A stretch of DNA of 64,000 nucleotides from Spirosoma rigui (lineage in GTDB: Bacteria > Bacteroidota > Bacteroidia > Cytophagales > Spirosomataceae), in contig NZ_CP020105.1 of assembly GCF_002067135.1 (NCBI RefSeq), forward strand, positions 4,836,001 through 4,900,000, written 5' to 3'. The translations under genes and the position numbers were made by a program. The notes beneath the pieces were generated by a model. It saw only the letters and a program-made list of their open reading frames with translations, was not told the DNA's origin and ran no database searches. Position 1 is the stretch's first letter; each line of letters starts with the position of its first letter. Of this stretch, positions 62,325 to 64,000 are shown in pieces.

Positions 62325-63521
62325 GTGGCCAAGTCCATCTCCATCCGTTCCGGTCTTAGCAGTGTATTGTTCTGGTCTGTCATTTCGGCGGCTTTTATTG
62401 GTCCCGGTACCGTTACTACCTGCGCAATGGCCGGGTCCCGCTTTGGCCCCGCGCTGCTCTGGGCGCTGACTTTTTCTACGCTAGGTACCATCGTCTTACA
62501 GGAAGCGGCTGCCCGCGTTACCATAGCTTCCGGCCTGAGCCTCGGTGAGTTGCTGACAAAATCTTACGGGTCCCGTATCCGATGGGTGATGACCACCCTT
62601 TTCATCGCGGTAGCTCTGGGCTGTGCCGCTTATCAGGCCGGCAACATCCTCGGAGCCGTTTCGGGCCTGTCTCTGCTTACGGCCGACTTCGCTTTCCTTT
62701 CTCCCCAAGTTCTTACCCTCCTCGTTGGTACGGCCTGCGTTCTGCTGCTGTGGCAGGGTTCTACCCGACTCATTGCCAATTTCATGGGGTTGATCGTGTT
62801 TCTGATGGGCATTGCGTTTGCGTACGTAGCAGCCGGCACCTCTCCGGCTGCTACCCATTTGTTAACCGCTCTGGTTGTTCCTACCCTCCCCACCGATTCA
62901 TTAGTGCTGGTCATTGGCCTCATTGGCACGACCATTGTTCCTTATAACCTTTTTCTGGGTTCTGGTATTGGCCAGACACAATCCCTGTCCGAGATGCGCT
63001 GGGGCATTGTTCTGGCTGTCCTGATTGGCGGCCTTATCTCAATGGCCATCCTGCTGTCGGGTACGCTCGTTACGGGCGAATTTTCATTCGTTATGGTAGC
63101 CGATACGCTGGCTGCCCGCCTGGGTAACTGGGCGGGAGCGCTTTTTGGGTTTGGCCTGTTTGCGGCCGGGTTCACTTCGGCCTTGACGGCTCCGCTGGCG
63201 GCTGCTATAACGGCTAAAAGTCTGCTGGGCTGGCAGGAGAACTCAGGTGCGTACCGGGCGGTATGGCTGGTAGTTATGGCCGTTGGCCTGACATTCGGTC
63301 TGCTGGGCGTGAAGCCCGTACCGATTATTATACTGGCACAGGCTGCCAATGGCCTGTTATTGCCAATCGTTACCATCTTTTTGCTGATTGCCGTCAACAA
63401 CAAAACGCTCCTGCCCGCCCCCTACCGCAACCGTTTATGGCAGAATATAGCCCTACTTCTTGTTGTGGGCGTTACCGCCTTTCTCGGGTTACGTAACCTC
63501 TGGCTGGCCCTGTCGGCGTAG
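62325..63521 (+). CDS. Nramp-like transporter lacking canonical metal ligands
   Basis: This inner membrane protein has 398 residues and about 11 membrane helices. It aligns with Nramp (MntH) transporters: the TM1 motif DPGN appears as GPGTVTTCAMAGSRFGPALLW and the TM6 motif A-x-x-MPHN appears as GTTIVPYNLFLGS. So Asp, Asn, Ala, Met and His of the metal site are replaced by Gly, Thr, Thr, Val and Tyr. Its substrate is thus uncertain; it may move another cation or use another mechanism. The start is GTG; no ATG precedes TM1. The start codon sits at the end of the T tract of the dps terminator. Confidence 0.85.
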   Translation: MAKSISIRSGLSSVLFWSVISAAFIGPGTVTTCAMAGSRFGPALLWALTFSTLGTIVLQEAAARVTIASGLSLGELLTKSYGSRIRWVMTTLFIAVALGCAAYQAGNILGAVSGLSLLTADFAFLSPQVLTLLVGTACVLLLWQGSTRLIANFMGLIVFLMGIAFAYVAAGTSPAATHLLTALVVPTLPTDSLVLVIGLIGTTIVPYNLFLGSGIGQTQSLSEMRWGIVLAVLIGGLISMAILLSGTLVTGEFSFVMVADTLAARLGNWAGALFGFGLFAAGFTSALTAPLAAAITAKSLLGWQENSGAYRAVWLVVMAVGLTFGLLGVKPVPIIILAQAANGLLLPIVTIFLLIAVNNKTLLPAPYRNRLWQNIALLLVVGVTAFLGLRNLWLALSA

Positions 63522-64000
63522 ACCAAACTAAGCAATAATACTCATTCTCTGTTTACACGAGTTTACTGTTTGTAAACGATCATTTCTTCGTTTAGTCGTA
63601 CAGACAGGCCCCTAGTGACGGCCCTTCTGTGTCCCTGATCGTGTCGCGCTCAACACGAACAGGCTACTGTGTCCTAATCACTGGTGTGCTCACCGGTTCA
63701 GCTACTTCACTGGTCGCCTGACAGCCCCGGCCGAGCCGACTGGGGCCTTTCTGATTTCAACCATATTTCCCTCTAAAATAAGTAAAACTACATTCTATAC
63801 CAACATAATATACTGATTTACAATTGACAGCCGTAGCGAATCGGTTTTATTAAAATTTCATCTATCCTACAAAATACGCTGAATAAGTAAACAGTCTAGC
63901 ATGATTAATGTACGACGCTAAATCAGCAAGCGCTTCCGTATCCTATTCGTACAAATTTAACCGGCACATGATCAAAGTTTTTTTCAGCTCGATTTTTCGC
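63522..64000. other. Intergenic region at right edge
   Basis: Most of these 479 bases hold no supported gene. A 7-bp inverted repeat GTTTACA/TGTAAAC (63551-63557 and 63571-63577) may be part of a terminator for the Nramp-like gene. From about 63760 the sequence becomes AT-rich, as expected of a promoter region for the next gene, but no exact TAnnTTTG box is seen. Confidence 0.45.
63968..64000 (+). CDS. Possible start of a gene running off the right edge
   Basis: ATG at 63968 opens MIKVFFSSIFR, then the window ends. The basic-hydrophobic start and the AT-rich leader upstream are compatible with a membrane protein N-terminus, but eleven codons are not enough to tell. Confidence 0.3.
   Translation, partial: MIKVFFSSIFR

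Noticed and set aside
1-64000. tRNA, rRNA, CRISPR arrays, insertion sequences, phage genes, restriction or toxin systems
   Set aside because: I looked for cloverleaf ends, regular direct repeats, transposase motifs and defence domains in both strands and found none.

Overview
The window looks like chromosomal DNA from a member of the Bacteroidota, most likely a Cytophagales/Spirosoma-type bacterium. The pointers are a SusC/SusD pair with a cognate ECF sigma factor and FecR anti-sigma factor, DUF4249 and DUF4254 proteins, Bacteroidota -7 promoter boxes (TAnnTTTG), almost no Shine-Dalgarno sequences, and many lipoproteins. It is moderately GC-rich by eye and gene-dense. I saw no tRNA, rRNA, insertion sequence, prophage or CRISPR array. 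Names are assigned from sequence motifs and memory of the families; no search was run.

Layout. 1-8 kb: a truncated lipoprotein, leucyl/phenylalanyl-tRNA-protein transferase (aat), proline biosynthesis (proB, proA), a small lipoprotein, a class-C beta-lactamase-fold serine hydrolase, a DUF4440-type protein, a hotdog thioesterase and a sterol-desaturase-type hydroxylase. 8-18 kb: a two-domain fasciclin lipoprotein, DNA polymerase I, an M20 peptidase, an SPFH protein, a MarR regulator and two tandem universal stress proteins. 18-23.6 kb: a four-gene leftward cluster (pyridoxamine-oxidase-like, GNAT, PaiB-like, DUF3817) divergent from a MocR/PdxR-type regulator, then an AraC-HTH/O6-methylguanine methyltransferase fusion and an aldose-1-epimerase relative. 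23.8-30.8 kb: TrpB2, an LpxR-type lipid A deacylase, a small coiled-coil protein, an M1 aminopeptidase lipoprotein and a secreted GATase-like protein.

30.8-44.7 kb is one leftward array: ECF sigma, FecR, SusC with STN domain, SusD, a Tat-exported ThuA-domain protein, a large SGNH/PVC-type cytochrome c dehydrogenase-like protein, two TIM-barrel sugar isomerases/epimerases and an alpha/beta hydrolase. It reads as a regulated uptake and periplasmic oxidation system for a glycoside or keto-sugar, with no recognisable glycoside hydrolase inside it. A separate pair at 59.8-61.6 kb (DUF1080 3-keto-disaccharide hydrolase-type protein plus an exported isomerase) may belong to the same metabolism. This is the best candidate for an undescribed system.

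45-64 kb: DnaE, a DUF4254 protein with a GT9 glycosyltransferase facing a second GT9 gene stop-to-stop, a TonB receptor/DUF4249 pair, a PolX-PHP protein whose polymerase active site looks destroyed, a 2TM protein, thymidylate synthase, an OsmC protein, a small membrane protein, the DUF1080/isomerase pair, Dps, and an Nramp-like transporter that has lost the canonical metal ligands and starts inside the T-tract of the dps terminator. Transcription units are commonly separated by long, near-perfect hairpins with stems of 10-31 bp.
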